Positions 8,733-17,519 are shown, counted from the stretch's first letter. The stretch is 64,000 nucleotides of DNA from Candidatus Zhuqueibacterota bacterium (GCA_022616415.1 JAKEEU010000105.1:1-64000), one strand, 5' to 3'. The notes: a model not told the origin generated them from the sequence alone. Numbers and translations are program-made.

Positions 8733-10019
8733 ATGGACAAACTGCTCACCGTAATGCGCCGGGAGTTTCTCTCGCGCGTCAAAACCAAAGGTTTCATCAT
8801 CGGCACGATTCTCACGCCGGTCTTTCTGATCGCGATGATGGTGGTGCCGGGCTTGCTCTTGTTTCTCAAATCGGACAAACCCAAACAAATTGCCGTCATC
8901 GATCAGACCGGCGCCATTTTGGATTCCTTGACGTCTACTTTGAGCGAGAAGAATAAAGCGGGTGAACGTCTCTACAGTTTTATCAAACATGAAACCCAGC
9001 CGGAAAAAATTGAGGAAGAGAAAAAAGCGTTGTCCGAGCGAGTCAACCGCGGCGAGCTGGATGGTTACATCATCATTCCGGCGTCAATCTATGAGGACGG
9101 CCAGGCCGCTTACCGCGGCAAAAGCGTGACCAATTTCCGCGACAATAGCCGCATCGCGAACGCTATCAGCCGCGCGGTAACGGCGCGCCGCATTCAACAG
9201 AGCGGCTTGGAGGCGAAACAGGTTCGTCAATTAGTCCGCCGCGTGAATTTGAAGACTTTTCGCATCGCCGCAGGCGGCAAAGAGGAGGAAGACCAGGGGC
9301 GCACGAAAACGGTGGTTTGGATTTTGGTGGCGTTCATTTATATGGCGATGCTCGTTTATGGCCAAATGGTGATGCGAAGCGTGATTGAAGAAAAAAGCTC
9401 GCGCGTGATCGAAGCGGTGATTTCTTCGGTCAAGCCCTTTCATTTGATGGCCGGCAAAATTTTCGGCATCGGCGCGCTCGGCTTGGCGCAATATTCGCTC
9501 TGGGCGCTCGTCATGGGGCTGCTGTCGCATTATGGCGTCAAGATCATGGGCCTATCCGCCTCCAAGCTGACCAACGCCAAGTTTGCCATGCCGTCGCTCC
9601 CACCGGAAATCCTCGTATTCTTCATCGTCTTTTTTGTGTTGGGCTATCTTCTTTTCGCCGCCATGTATGCCGGCCTCGGCGCCATGGTTAATTCCGACCA
9701 AGAGGCGCAACAACTGGTTTTCCCGCTGGTGATGCTGGTCATCATTCCTTTCTTGTGTACCTTTTATATTATCGGCAGTCCCAACAGCCAATTGTCAGTG
9801 ATTCTCTCGCTCATTCCATTTTTTGCGCCCATCACCATGTTTGCGCGCATTGCGGCGCAAACGCCGCCGGCCTGGCAAATTGCGCTTTGCCTGACGTTGT
9901 TGGTGGCGACGATTTTTGGCACGATTTGGATCGTCGGCCGCATTTACCGCGTCGGCGTGTTGATGTATGGCAAGCGCCCGAATCTGCCGGAAGTGATCAA
10001 GTGGATCAAGTACGCCTGA
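8733..10019 (+). CDS. ABC transporter permease (NatB-like), first paralogue
   Basis: A 428-residue ABC-2 type permease. One N-terminal TM helix (about 20-46, after a REFLSRVKTKGFIIGT amphipathic entry) is followed by a large periplasmic domain (about 48-195) and five or six TM helices (about 200-410). The conserved EEKSSRVIEAVISSVKP loop near 217-233 is the coupling segment of the NatB family. It ends in YGKRPNLPEVIKWIKYA, nearly the same as its neighbour. It likely forms a heterodimer with the next gene product. Confidence 0.88.
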   Translation: MDKLLTVMRREFLSRVKTKGFIIGTILTPVFLIAMMVVPGLLLFLKSDKPKQIAVIDQTGAILDSLTSTLSEKNKAGERLYSFIKHETQPEKIEEEKKALSERVNRGELDGYIIIPASIYEDGQAAYRGKSVTNFRDNSRIANAISRAVTARRIQQSGLEAKQVRQLVRRVNLKTFRIAAGGKEEEDQGRTKTVVWILVAFIYMAMLVYGQMVMRSVIEEKSSRVIEAVISSVKPFHLMAGKIFGIGALGLAQYSLWALVMGLLSHYGVKIMGLSASKLTNAKFAMPSLPPEILVFFIVFFVLGYLLFAAMYAGLGAMVNSDQEAQQLVFPLVMLVIIPFLCTFYIIGSPNSQLSVILSLIPFFAPITMFARIAAQTPPAWQIALCLTLLVATIFGTIWIVGRIYRVGVLMYGKRPNLPEVIKWIKYA

Positions 10020-10021
10020 AG

Positions 10022-10118
10022 CACTGGAGTGTTGGATTGATGGATTACTGGATTATTGGATTGATAAAATACTGCAAACCCCAACAATCCAATAATCCAA
10101 CAATCCATCACTCCAAGA
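10022..10118. repeat. octamer-phased palindrome (TGGAKTNN family, copy 2)
   Basis: The left arm reads as TGGA-initial octamers (TGGAGTGT, TGGATTGA, TGGATTAC, TGGATTAT, TGGATTGA); the right arm carries ATCCA words at eight-base spacing. It lies between the two co-directional permease genes. Confidence 0.8.
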
Positions 10119-10142
10119 TTTATTTAAGCAAGGAATAAACTC

Positions 10143-11423
10143 ATGGATAAGATGTGGACGGTGTTGCGGCGGGAATATCTTTCGCGCGTCAAAACCAAGG
10201 GATTTATCATTGGAACGATTACCTTGCCGCTTTTTATGCTGGCCATGTTTGTCGTGCCGGTGTTGTTGGTGTTTCTTAAAACGGACGAGTCGAAGGACAT
10301 CGTGGTGGTCGATCAAACCGGCGCCGTTTTTGATTCGCTCTACGCCGCATTGGATGAAACGAATGAGGCCGGAAAGCGGCTTTACAATTTTATCAAACAA
10401 GATGTCCTGGCCGCAGAGCTTGACACGGTTAAAGCCTCTTTGTCCGCGCGAGTGGATAGGGGCGGATTAGACGGTTATATCATCATCCCGGCTGCGGTTT
10501 TTGACAGTGCCGCGGCGGAATATTACGGCAAAAACGTGAGCAACGAGATCGAGAACGACGATTTTGAAGACGCCATCTCGGACATTGTGACGGCAATGCG
10601 CATCGAACGCAGCGGCTTGAACGCCGAGCAGGTCCATAAAATGGTTCGTCCGATCAACTTGAGCGTGAAAACCAGCGGCGAGGAGGAAAAGGATCCGGGC
10701 TTTACTTTTGTGATCGCCTATTTTCTCGGATTCTTCATCTATATCGCCATGTTCATTTACGGCGCCATCGTCATGCGCAGCGTGATCGAGGAGAAAGTCT
10801 CACGCGTCATCGAAGCGGTGATCTCCTCGTTGAAGCCGTTTCATCTTATGGCGGGAAAAATTTTCGGCGTCGGCGCCGTTGGGCTGACGCAATTTTTGAT
10901 TTGGGCGCTGGCGATGGGCTTGCTTTCTCTTTATGGCTTGCAGCTTGCGGGGCTCTTCGTTTCCGACCCGTCGAAGGTTCAAAGTGTCGATCTCCCCAGT
11001 ATCTCGCTGATGACTCTGGGGTTTTTCGTGCTCTTTTTCGTGCTCGGTTATTTTCTTTATTCGACTTTGTATGCCGGCGTCGGCGCGATGGTCAACTCCG
11101 AGCAGGAAGCGCAACAATTTCTGATTCCGGTCAGCTTGTTCATCGTGGTGCCGATTTTGATGATGACGTACATCATTACCAACCCCAGCAGTCAAACCTC
11201 GGTGATCATGTCTTTGATACCGTTTTTCGCGCCGATTATCATGCTGGCTCGCATCGTGGTGGAACCTCCGCCGTTCTGGCAAATCGCGCTCTCCATCCTG
11301 CTGATGGTCGCGGCGATTCTCGGCATGATTTGGGTGGTCGGCCGCATTTACCGCGTCGGCGTGTTGATGTACGGCAAGCGCCCGACCCTGCCGGAAATCA
11401 TCAAATGGATTAGATACGCCTAG
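10143..11423 (+). CDS. ABC transporter permease (NatB-like), second paralogue
   Basis: A 426-residue paralogue of the preceding permease, with the same layout: TM helix near 20-46, periplasmic domain (about 48-190), the EEKVSRVIEAVISSLKP coupling loop near 217-233, and a multi-TM C-terminal half ending in YGKRPTLPEIIKWIRYA. The two copies are closely similar end to end, indicating tandem duplication followed by divergence, mostly in the periplasmic region. The ATPase plus two permeases would make an asymmetric exporter. Confidence 0.88.
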   Translation: MDKMWTVLRREYLSRVKTKGFIIGTITLPLFMLAMFVVPVLLVFLKTDESKDIVVVDQTGAVFDSLYAALDETNEAGKRLYNFIKQDVLAAELDTVKASLSARVDRGGLDGYIIIPAAVFDSAAAEYYGKNVSNEIENDDFEDAISDIVTAMRIERSGLNAEQVHKMVRPINLSVKTSGEEEKDPGFTFVIAYFLGFFIYIAMFIYGAIVMRSVIEEKVSRVIEAVISSLKPFHLMAGKIFGVGAVGLTQFLIWALAMGLLSLYGLQLAGLFVSDPSKVQSVDLPSISLMTLGFFVLFFVLGYFLYSTLYAGVGAMVNSEQEAQQFLIPVSLFIVVPILMMTYIITNPSSQTSVIMSLIPFFAPIIMLARIVVEPPPFWQIALSILLMVAAILGMIWVVGRIYRVGVLMYGKRPTLPEIIKWIRYA

Positions 11424-11430
11424 CGCGAAG

Positions 11431-11537
11431 ATGGAGTAATGGAGCGATGGAGTATTGGATTGTTGGAGTGATGGATTAATGGGTTTCCAGCAATCCAACA
11501 ATCCAGTACTCCAATACTCCAGCCAACCAACAATCCG
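11431..11537. repeat. octamer-phased palindrome (TGGAKTNN family, copy 3)
   Basis: Seven TGGA/TGGG-initial octamers on the left arm, then complementary ATCCA/CTCCA words on the right, immediately after the second permease gene. The reading frame running through it into the radical SAM gene gives a spurious N-terminal extension. Confidence 0.8.
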
Positions 11538-11742
11538 ACACCGACACCGTTTTTCATTTTGCGTGTGGAGATGCCTATGTAAAAAAACCCGTTGTGTTTT
11601 AGCGACAAATCTCAATAAACTTCAACGCTCATTGCAGCCCGCCGCGGGGCGGGGCGAATTTAATTCCTCAATCATTTCGATATTCCAAGCGGATGCGGTG
11701 ACGAGCGTGAAATGCTGCAAATCCATTTACCCAGGAGGTCTC

Positions 11743-13374
11743 ATGCGTAAACTCCGTATCGGCGTCGTCGATCTCGTCACCAAAGCGCCGACGCGCGCCT
11801 TATTCGCGCGCGTCATGCATGCCAATCTCGTGAGCATCATGCCCCAAGTCGTCGCCACGTGGTGTGAAGAAGAAGGTCATGACGTCACGTTCGTGTGTTA
11901 CACCGGTTTTGAAAATCTGCTCGAGGAGTTGCCGGATGACGTCGATCTCGTTTTCATCGGCGCGTTCTCGCAAGCGGCGCAGCTCGCGTACGCGTTGAGC
12001 AATCTTTTCCGATCCAAAGGCGCCGTAACCGTGCTCGGCGGCCCGCACGCGCGCTGCTACCCGCAGGACGCGCAGAAGTACTTCGACTACGTGCTCGGCT
12101 TCACAGACAAGGCCTTGATCCGCGACGTCTTGCAAGACTGTTCGGCGCACCGCCCCGCCGGCGTTTACCTCGCGGCAAGCCAGCAGCCGCTCGCACTCCC
12201 CGGCGTGCGCGAGCGCTGGAGGTTCATCGAGCCGACGCTCCGCAAAGCACCCCTGATCAAAATCGTTCCGATGCTCGGCAGCTTGGGATGTCCATATACC
12301 TGCAGTTTTTGCATCGATGCGACGGTACCTTATCAGCCGCTGGATTTCGAGCAGATGAGGGGAGACCTGCGCTTTCTTTTGCAAAAGTTTCCGCGGCCAC
12401 GCGTCGGCTGGCACGACCCGAACTTCGGGGTTCGCTTCGACGATTACATGGACGCGATCGAAGAGGCCGTTCCTGCGAACAGCATCGATTTTATTGCCGA
12501 GAGCAGTCTGTCCTTGCTGGCGGAGCCGCATCTCAAGCGCCTGCAGCGAAACGGCTTCAAAGCCATCCTGCCCGGCATCGAGTCGTGGTATGACCTCGGC
12601 AACAAATCCAAAAGTGGCGCGCTGAAGGGCATGGACAAAGTCCGGCAGGTCGCTGACCACGTCAATATGATTTTGCGGTACATCCCTTACATACAAACCA
12701 ATTTCGTGCTCGGACTCGACGTGGACGAAGGGCCGGAACCTTTCGAGTTGACTAAACGATTTATAGATATGGCGCCCGGCGCGTTTCCCGGCTATTCTTT
12801 GCTCTCGGCGTTTGGTCAGGCTGCGCCGCTCAATCTTGAATATCAGAGCGCCGGCCGCGTCATACCCTTTCCCTTCCACTTTTTGAACAACAATCACGCC
12901 ATGAACGTCAAGCCGAAGAACTATTCCTGGCCGGAATTTTACGACCATGTCGTCGATCTGACCACGTACACCTTTTCGTGGCGCGCGATCTACAACCGCT
13001 ACAAAGCAATCGGCGATACGATTCCGCGTTGGATGAATGTCGTGCGGGGCGTATCGTCGGAAGGCTTTGGCCGGATCAAGTATCATAAACAGGTACGCCA
13101 CCTGCTTGGCGCCGACCCGCAGTTCCGCAGCTATTTCGAACAGGGAACAGCCGAACTGCCACGGTTCTTTGCTGAACGGCTACGCAATGACCTGGGGGAA
13201 ATGTGGGAATGGCTTCCGAAAGGGGCGTTGCACCACGATCCCAATGCCTATCTCAAATCACAGAACGGCCACGCACCAACCCCGGTCAGCGTTAGAGGCA
13301 CAAGGATCTCGACAAATCCAAGCGCTGCGACCGCCGCCCCGATGTCCGGTTCAGCCGTCGCTGTTTCGGCATGA
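11743..13374 (+). CDS. radical SAM protein with B12-binding-like N-terminal domain
   Basis: A 543-residue protein. Residues 1-150 form a Rossmann-like cobalamin-binding-type domain (DVDLVFIGAFSQAAQLAY, VLGGPHARCYPQDA) as in MiaB-unrelated B12-radical SAM enzymes. The cluster motif CPYTCSFC (CX3CX2C) is near 183-190, followed by a TIM-barrel with GWHDPNFGVRFD and FVLGLDVDEGPEP. A DxHxxG cobalamin motif is not evident, so cobalamin use is unproven. The ATG at 11743 follows AGGAGG; the upstream extension is repeat-derived. The C-terminal ~50 residues are low-complexity. The substrate is unknown. Confidence 0.85.
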   Translation: MRKLRIGVVDLVTKAPTRALFARVMHANLVSIMPQVVATWCEEEGHDVTFVCYTGFENLLEELPDDVDLVFIGAFSQAAQLAYALSNLFRSKGAVTVLGGPHARCYPQDAQKYFDYVLGFTDKALIRDVLQDCSAHRPAGVYLAASQQPLALPGVRERWRFIEPTLRKAPLIKIVPMLGSLGCPYTCSFCIDATVPYQPLDFEQMRGDLRFLLQKFPRPRVGWHDPNFGVRFDDYMDAIEEAVPANSIDFIAESSLSLLAEPHLKRLQRNGFKAILPGIESWYDLGNKSKSGALKGMDKVRQVADHVNMILRYIPYIQTNFVLGLDVDEGPEPFELTKRFIDMAPGAFPGYSLLSAFGQAAPLNLEYQSAGRVIPFPFHFLNNNHAMNVKPKNYSWPEFYDHVVDLTTYTFSWRAIYNRYKAIGDTIPRWMNVVRGVSSEGFGRIKYHKQVRHLLGADPQFRSYFEQGTAELPRFFAERLRNDLGEMWEWLPKGALHHDPNAYLKSQNGHAPTPVSVRGTRISTNPSAATAAPMSGSAVAVSA

Positions 13375-13411
13375 AGTGCTCTTTCGTGCTGCTTTAAAAA
13401 ATGCGTCGCAC

Positions 13412-13442
13412 CCGGCGGAGCCGATTTATTGGGCTCCGCCGG
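13412..13442 (+). terminator. perfect 11-bp hairpin after the radical SAM gene
   Basis: CCGGCGGAGCC and GGCTCCGCCGG are perfectly complementary around a nine-base loop, 38 bases past the stop codon. There is no T tract, so it may terminate weakly or protect the mRNA 3' end. The rest of the 13375-13761 spacer holds the regulated promoter described next. Confidence 0.6.
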
Positions 13443-13659
13443 TTAAGGATTCAAAGACAGAAATGAAGTTGTTCGTGCCGCCGTCAATTGATCACGTGAT
13501 TACTTAAAGCGGCAAAGCTTGAGAGAGTCGATGGAGTTGATAGATTTTGGTTTAAGCAATAAATGAGATTAATGGGGCAAGTCAAGCTGGCCATAAAAAC
13601 CCACCTCAAATTACCACGCGGAAAATAACCTGGCCAATTTGCTGGACACAAAAGCAGAG

Positions 13660-13713
13660 ATGAAAAACTTTTCATCTTGTTTTCACCCCGATTTCATGTT
13701 TCGGCTTTATCTT
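13660..13713 (+). promoter_or_regulatory. PhoB-like triple direct-repeat promoter, copy 1
   Basis: ATGAAAA at 13660, then TTTCA at 13670, 13681 and 13692 (exact 11-base steps, one helical turn), then a -10-like TATCTT at 13708. Two further sites (17520 and 20978) share the same internal distances. The layout matches activator boxes of OmpR/PhoB regulators that replace the -35. It lies about 50 bases upstream of the gene at 13762 and could drive the two-component operon, implying autoregulation. Confidence 0.65.
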
Positions 13714-13761
13714 GAAAGCGTGTTTTAGCCAATCCTTCCGGCAGAATAATGGAGCCATATT

Positions 13762-14184
13762 ATGCAAAAGAGCCTAAGAGTTGTCGAGCTTGAATGCAAG
13801 GAGCTCAAGAACAAACAAAAGATGACTCGAATCGGATATTCGGATGATCGGGAGATGGTTTGGTTTCGATGCCAGGGGTGCGGGATGAATCATGCTTTTC
13901 CATTCGCCACCATGATGCGCGACGGCCTCATCCCGCAGTCTAAAAAGAAAAAAACAGAAAATAATTCCGAACCACTCTCGACGGCGCCGGTCGAATATTC
14001 ACCCTCCGGAGTCTATCAGGTTGGGCAGCGAATTCATCATGCCGTTTTGAACGACATCGGCAAGATTATCTCTGAAAACACCGCGAACGGCCACGGCAAA
14101 ATCGTGGTGGCCTTTGAAAAGTCCGGAAAGAAAATTTTGGTACACGGCTTAACTACCAGCCTGGAAGAATATGTAAATCAGTAA
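13762..14184 (+). CDS. small protein with PcrA-tail/Tudor-like C-terminal domain
   Basis: A 140-residue protein without a named family that I can fix. The N-terminal part has one CxxC pair in FRCQGCGMNHAF near 35-46. After a lysine-rich linker (about 58-66), residues 85-137 read YQVGQRIHHAVLNDIGKI ... GKIVVAFEKSGKKILVHGL, which closely resembles the UvrD/PcrA C-terminal RNA polymerase-interacting Tudor-like domain. This suggests a transcription-associated accessory protein. GGAG precedes the ATG. It is the first gene behind the putative PhoB-like promoter. Confidence 0.65.
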   Translation: MQKSLRVVELECKELKNKQKMTRIGYSDDREMVWFRCQGCGMNHAFPFATMMRDGLIPQSKKKKTENNSEPLSTAPVEYSPSGVYQVGQRIHHAVLNDIGKIISENTANGHGKIVVAFEKSGKKILVHGLTTSLEEYVNQ

Positions 14185-14206
14185 AATTTTGCGGACAAGG
14201 TTTCCC

Positions 14207-14491
14207 ATGACGGAAACAAGACTGAAAGAGAATCCGGCGCAACAGCCCTTGCGGGCGGCGAAGAACTTGCGAGAGCTTATTCAGCCGGCCATAGCAGGAA
14301 TGTTGATCGATCGCTTCTTTCGGGGCGATGCGGAAAGCTATTTTCTGTTCCTCGAGATTCTGGACAGCGCCCAAACCTGGACGGAGGCGGTGGAGTTGAT
14401 CGACGAGGAAGCCATCCGACGAGAGATTCACCCCTCGACGTTGCCGGCCATGAAACTCAAGCGCCTAATCAAGCGCAAATTTGGTGTTTAG
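14207..14491 (+). CDS. small hypothetical helical protein
   Basis: A 94-residue, largely helical and charged protein that I do not recognise. It has a central AGMLIDRFFRGDAESYFLFL segment and a basic C-terminus (MKLKRLIKRKFGV). ATG at 14207 is preferred over an in-frame TTG 18 bases earlier because AAGG lies upstream. It follows the previous gene by 22 bases and is probably cotranscribed. Function is unknown. Confidence 0.55.
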   Translation: MTETRLKENPAQQPLRAAKNLRELIQPAIAGMLIDRFFRGDAESYFLFLEILDSAQTWTEAVELIDEEAIRREIHPSTLPAMKLKRLIKRKFGV

Positions 14492-14521
14492 CGATGCCGA
14501 TCTACGAAAAGGAGGTGTTTG

Positions 14522-14699
14522 ATGAAGCGTGTGTTGATCATCGAATCGGAAATCGTCCCGCCAACAAGTCTATGCGGCGTTAACGCCGGATTTGACGATC
14601 CTGGTTGATGACGCCAAGCGCTTGGTCGACAGGAACGCCAAAATACCAACACCAAATCTCTTCACTTCAGCTCGCAATGGCAAGTTGGGCCGTTACTGA
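14522..14699 (+). pseudogene. short frameshifted gene remnant
   Basis: A strong AAGGAGG site and ATG open a frame reading MKRVLIIESEIVP that stops after 28 codons. A one-base frame change near 14560 gives a longer continuation containing VYAALTPDLTILVDDAKRL and ending at 14699. This looks like a decayed small gene between the hypothetical gene and the response regulator. The original family is not recognisable. Confidence 0.4.
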
Positions 14700-14843
14700 G
14701 ACATGACCACAGCTCAACTTTGGGCTTGCTTTCTTCAAGTAGAGATGTTAAATCTATGTAACCTGGTGAGTGAAACCATGCCAGTCCATGAATTGCTTTC
14801 AACCGCTGCACCAGAACTTGAATATCATTTGGAAGACAAGCCC

Positions 14844-15521
14844 ATGCGCCTGTTGGTGGTTGAAGATGAAAAGAAAGTGGCGGCGTTCCTGCGCAAAGGT
14901 TTGGAGCAGGAAGCCTATACCGTCGAGGTCGCCGGCAACGGCAAGCGCGCGCTGGAGCTGGCACTGAGCGAGCCGTATGATCTGATCATTCTCGATCTGC
15001 TGCTGCCGGGTTTGGATGGCATCAGCGTTTTGCGGGAATTGCGGCGGCAGCACGTTTCGGCGCCGGTGCTCATTCTCACCGCCCGCAAGGAAGTGGATGA
15101 TCGCGTCAGCGGCCTGGATGCCGGCGCTGATGATTATCTGGTCAAGCCGTTCGCTTTTGCAGAATTGTTGGCGCGGGTACGGGCCCTGTTGCGCCGCCAG
15201 GGCTCCGACCGCAGCGCGATTCTGCAAATAGCCGATCTCACCGTCGATCCGGTGACGCATCGGGTAACGCGCGGCGAGCGCGAGATCGAGCTGACGCCGC
15301 GCGAATATGCGGTGTTGGATTATCTCTTGCGCAATGCCGGCCGCGTGATGACGCGCACGCTCATTGCCGAGCACGTGTGGGATTATCATTTTGACAGCGA
15401 CACCAATCTCATCGACGTGTACGTGAAACGCTTGCGCGAGAAATTGGAAGCCGGCGGCGAGAAACGGCTGCTGCACACCGTGCGCGGCATCGGTTACGTC
15501 ATGCGCGAGGACGGGCGATGA
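14844..15521 (+). CDS. OmpR/PhoB-family response regulator
   Basis: A 225-residue transcription factor. The receiver domain (1-115) begins MRLLVVEDEKK, with phospho-acceptor Asp51 in IILDLLLPG and the conserved Lys in LVKPF near 102. The winged-helix DNA-binding domain (about 128-223) has LTPREYAVLDYLLRN and the recognition-helix region NLIDVYVKRLREKL, ending in HTVRGIGYVM. ATG at 14844 follows GGAAG; the long upstream extension lacks domain content. It overlaps the kinase start by four bases. It is the obvious candidate to bind the three 11-base-phased boxes in this region. Confidence 0.93.
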   Translation: MRLLVVEDEKKVAAFLRKGLEQEAYTVEVAGNGKRALELALSEPYDLIILDLLLPGLDGISVLRELRRQHVSAPVLILTARKEVDDRVSGLDAGADDYLVKPFAFAELLARVRALLRRQGSDRSAILQIADLTVDPVTHRVTRGEREIELTPREYAVLDYLLRNAGRVMTRTLIAEHVWDYHFDSDTNLIDVYVKRLREKLEAGGEKRLLHTVRGIGYVMREDGR

Positions 15522-16933
15522 AGGCGATCTCGTTGCGCGCGAAACTGACGCTGTGGTACTCGGCGCTGTTTGCGGTCACGGTGATCGCCTTTGCCTTCGC
15601 GGCGCAAGCGCTCCGCAGCCGCGCGCTGCTCAATCAATTCGACAACGAATTGCGCGACGAATTGCAGTGGGCGGAAATTCTGCTGACCACGATCAAAGTG
15701 GAGGCCTTGCTCACCGATGGCGAGGTGAAAGCCTCGTTGGTCACCCGAATTCGCGACGACATCGCCCAGCATTTTATGCTCAACCGCTCGACGCATTTGC
15801 TGGAGATTCGCGCGCGCAGCGGTCAGCTCATTTATCGCTCAGTTTCGCCTGATGACACACTGTCCCAACTCTTTGATGCGGAGGCACTGTTTGCTGATCC
15901 AACGACCGTGACTTACGGCAAGGATGATTTTCGCGTTTTGCAAAAGCAAACGCCGAAATATCTAATCAATTTGGCGGTGTCGCTGCGGCCACTTTACGAC
16001 ATTCAATGGCAGCTCGCGCGTACCTTTCTTTGGTTGGTACCGTTGGCGATGGCGGTAGCCGTCGGCGGCGGCTGGCTCCTGGCGAAATATTCGATGCGGC
16101 CGGTGACGCGCGTGATTCAAGCGGTGCGGCAAATCACCGCCACCAATTTGAGCCAACGCCTGCCAACCTATGCGGCGCAAGACGAAATCGGCGCGTTGGT
16201 GGAAACGGTGAATGATTTGATTGCGCGTATCGAACAGGGCGTCGGACGCCTCGAACAATTTTCGCAAAACGTGGCGCACGAGCTGCGCACGCCGCTAACC
16301 ATCTTGCGCGGTGAAATGGAGCTGGCGCTTTCCGGCAACGCCGGCGCTCCCGAATTGCGCCGCATCATTGCCAGCGCAATGGAAGAGATCAGCCGCGCCG
16401 CCAAAATTGTCGAGAGCCTGCTTTTTCTCGCGCACGTGGATGCCGGCAAGATGGAAACGAAAAAAGAGCGCGTCGCACTTGACCTCCTGGCTGCCGAGGT
16501 ATTTGAAGATGCGCAAGCGCTCGCAGAAGGTCGCCCGCTGCATCTGACGCTGACGGCGCCGGAGCAGGTGGTGGTGGCCGGCGATGCGAGCCGCTTGCGC
16601 CGGCTGTTGTTGAATTTGGTGGAGAACGCCATCAAATATACGCCCGAAGGTAAGGTGGAAATTGCCGTGCAGCGCGCCGACGCGCAGGCGATCATCACCG
16701 TGAGCGACACCGGCATCGGTATTGCGCCGGAGCATCTCGAACACATTTTCGAACGCTTTTATCGTATTGATCCCGACCGCAGCCGCGAAACCGGCGGCAG
16801 TGGCTTGGGGCTTTCCATCTGCGCGGCGATTGCCCACGCGCATGGCGGCGAGATTCACGTTGTCAGCGCGGTAGGCAAAGGCAGTACATTTGAAGTGAAA
16901 CTGCCGTTGGCAGAAAGTCGAAAAGAAGTTTAA
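15518..16933 (+). CDS. sensor histidine kinase of the adjacent two-component system
   Basis: A 471-residue inner-membrane kinase. TM helices at about 10-32 and 165-188 flank a periplasmic sensor of about 130 residues, followed by HAMP (about 190-240), HisKA with phospho-acceptor His in VAHELRTPLT near 253, and a complete HATPase (LLNLVENAIKY, VSDTGIGIAPEH, GGSGLGLSICAAIAHAHGG). This matches the QseC/CusS-like kinase class. The stimulus is unknown; the putative targets (a peptidoglycan synthase and the Ehr complex) would fit envelope or ion stress. Confidence 0.92.
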   Translation: MKAISLRAKLTLWYSALFAVTVIAFAFAAQALRSRALLNQFDNELRDELQWAEILLTTIKVEALLTDGEVKASLVTRIRDDIAQHFMLNRSTHLLEIRARSGQLIYRSVSPDDTLSQLFDAEALFADPTTVTYGKDDFRVLQKQTPKYLINLAVSLRPLYDIQWQLARTFLWLVPLAMAVAVGGGWLLAKYSMRPVTRVIQAVRQITATNLSQRLPTYAAQDEIGALVETVNDLIARIEQGVGRLEQFSQNVAHELRTPLTILRGEMELALSGNAGAPELRRIIASAMEEISRAAKIVESLLFLAHVDAGKMETKKERVALDLLAAEVFEDAQALAEGRPLHLTLTAPEQVVVAGDASRLRRLLLNLVENAIKYTPEGKVEIAVQRADAQAIITVSDTGIGIAPEHLEHIFERFYRIDPDRSRETGGSGLGLSICAAIAHAHGGEIHVVSAVGKGSTFEVKLPLAESRKEV

Positions 16934-16957
16934 GCCGGCTTCCATTTATCCTCCCAG

Positions 16958-17017
16958 GCGGATTGCAGATATAATCGCTGATCTGTCGCCCCGCAGAAAA
17001 GCGTCTCTGCAATCCGC
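16958..17017. repeat. 12-bp perfect inverted repeat
   Basis: GCGGATTGCAGA at 16958 and its exact complement at 17006, with an inner partial copy (CGCAGA) in the loop. It lies 25 bases past the kinase stop and may act as a terminator or belong to the word-palindrome class. Confidence 0.5.
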
Positions 17018-17131
17018 ATTTTGAAAATTAATAGGCTCCGATAGGTCGGGGTTTTATGCTGGCATAACCAACGGCGCTTGGATTTTCAAAGCGTCTAATC
17101 AAAACGAGTGAACTCAATTTGGAGATTGTCT

Positions 17132-17506
17132 ATGGCTATACTAAGTGCTACCCAATTGCTCGAGCAATGGGTGATGACTTTCAATCGTGGCGATGTTGAG
17201 GGCGCACAAAAATTGTATGCTCCGACTGCGGTGCAGGAAGAAATTGGCACCGGTCGCAAATTGAAAAAGGAAGAAATTCCGGCGGTGTTTCAGGGTTGGC
17301 GCAACGCTTTTCCCGATGCTGCCGGTAAAGTCACCCGCGTCATCGCCAGCCGCAACGAGATTTTTGCCGCGCTGCCGCTTGAAATGGGGACCAACCCAAC
17401 GGTTTTGGGGTTGCGGCCATTTCTCAAAGTAAAAAGTAGCAGGCGCGTTTTTACCATCGGCATATTGCTGGTCATGTTGATTTGGCTGATCAAGACGCTC
17501 GTTTAA
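17132..17506 (+). CDS. SnoaL/NTF2-like protein with unusual membrane tail
   Basis: A 124-residue protein. The first ~75 residues resemble a SnoaL-like polyketide-cyclase/ester-cyclase fold (LLEQWVMTFNRGDVEGAQKLY ... IPAVFQGWRNAFPDAAGKVTRVIAS). The final strands are replaced by a proline/lysine-rich stretch and one TM helix (FTIGILLVMLIWLIKTLV). Either the 3' end shifted frame, or it is a real tail-anchored variant. ATG at 17132 is preceded by GGAGA; an upstream GTG is less likely. Function is unknown. Confidence 0.55.
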   Translation: MAILSATQLLEQWVMTFNRGDVEGAQKLYAPTAVQEEIGTGRKLKKEEIPAVFQGWRNAFPDAAGKVTRVIASRNEIFAALPLEMGTNPTVLGLRPFLKVKSSRRVFTIGILLVMLIWLIKTLV

Positions 17507-17519
17507 ATCTTTTGAAAAG

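Noticed and set aside
11455-11742. 95-codon N-terminal extension of the radical SAM protein
   Set aside because: The extension is translated from the octamer palindrome and intergenic DNA; a perfect AGGAGG precedes the ATG at 11743.
11800-13101. 433-codon open frame opposite the radical SAM gene
   Set aside because: The plus-strand frame has the CX3CX2C cluster motif, RBS and B12-like domain; the antisense frame has no recognisable features.
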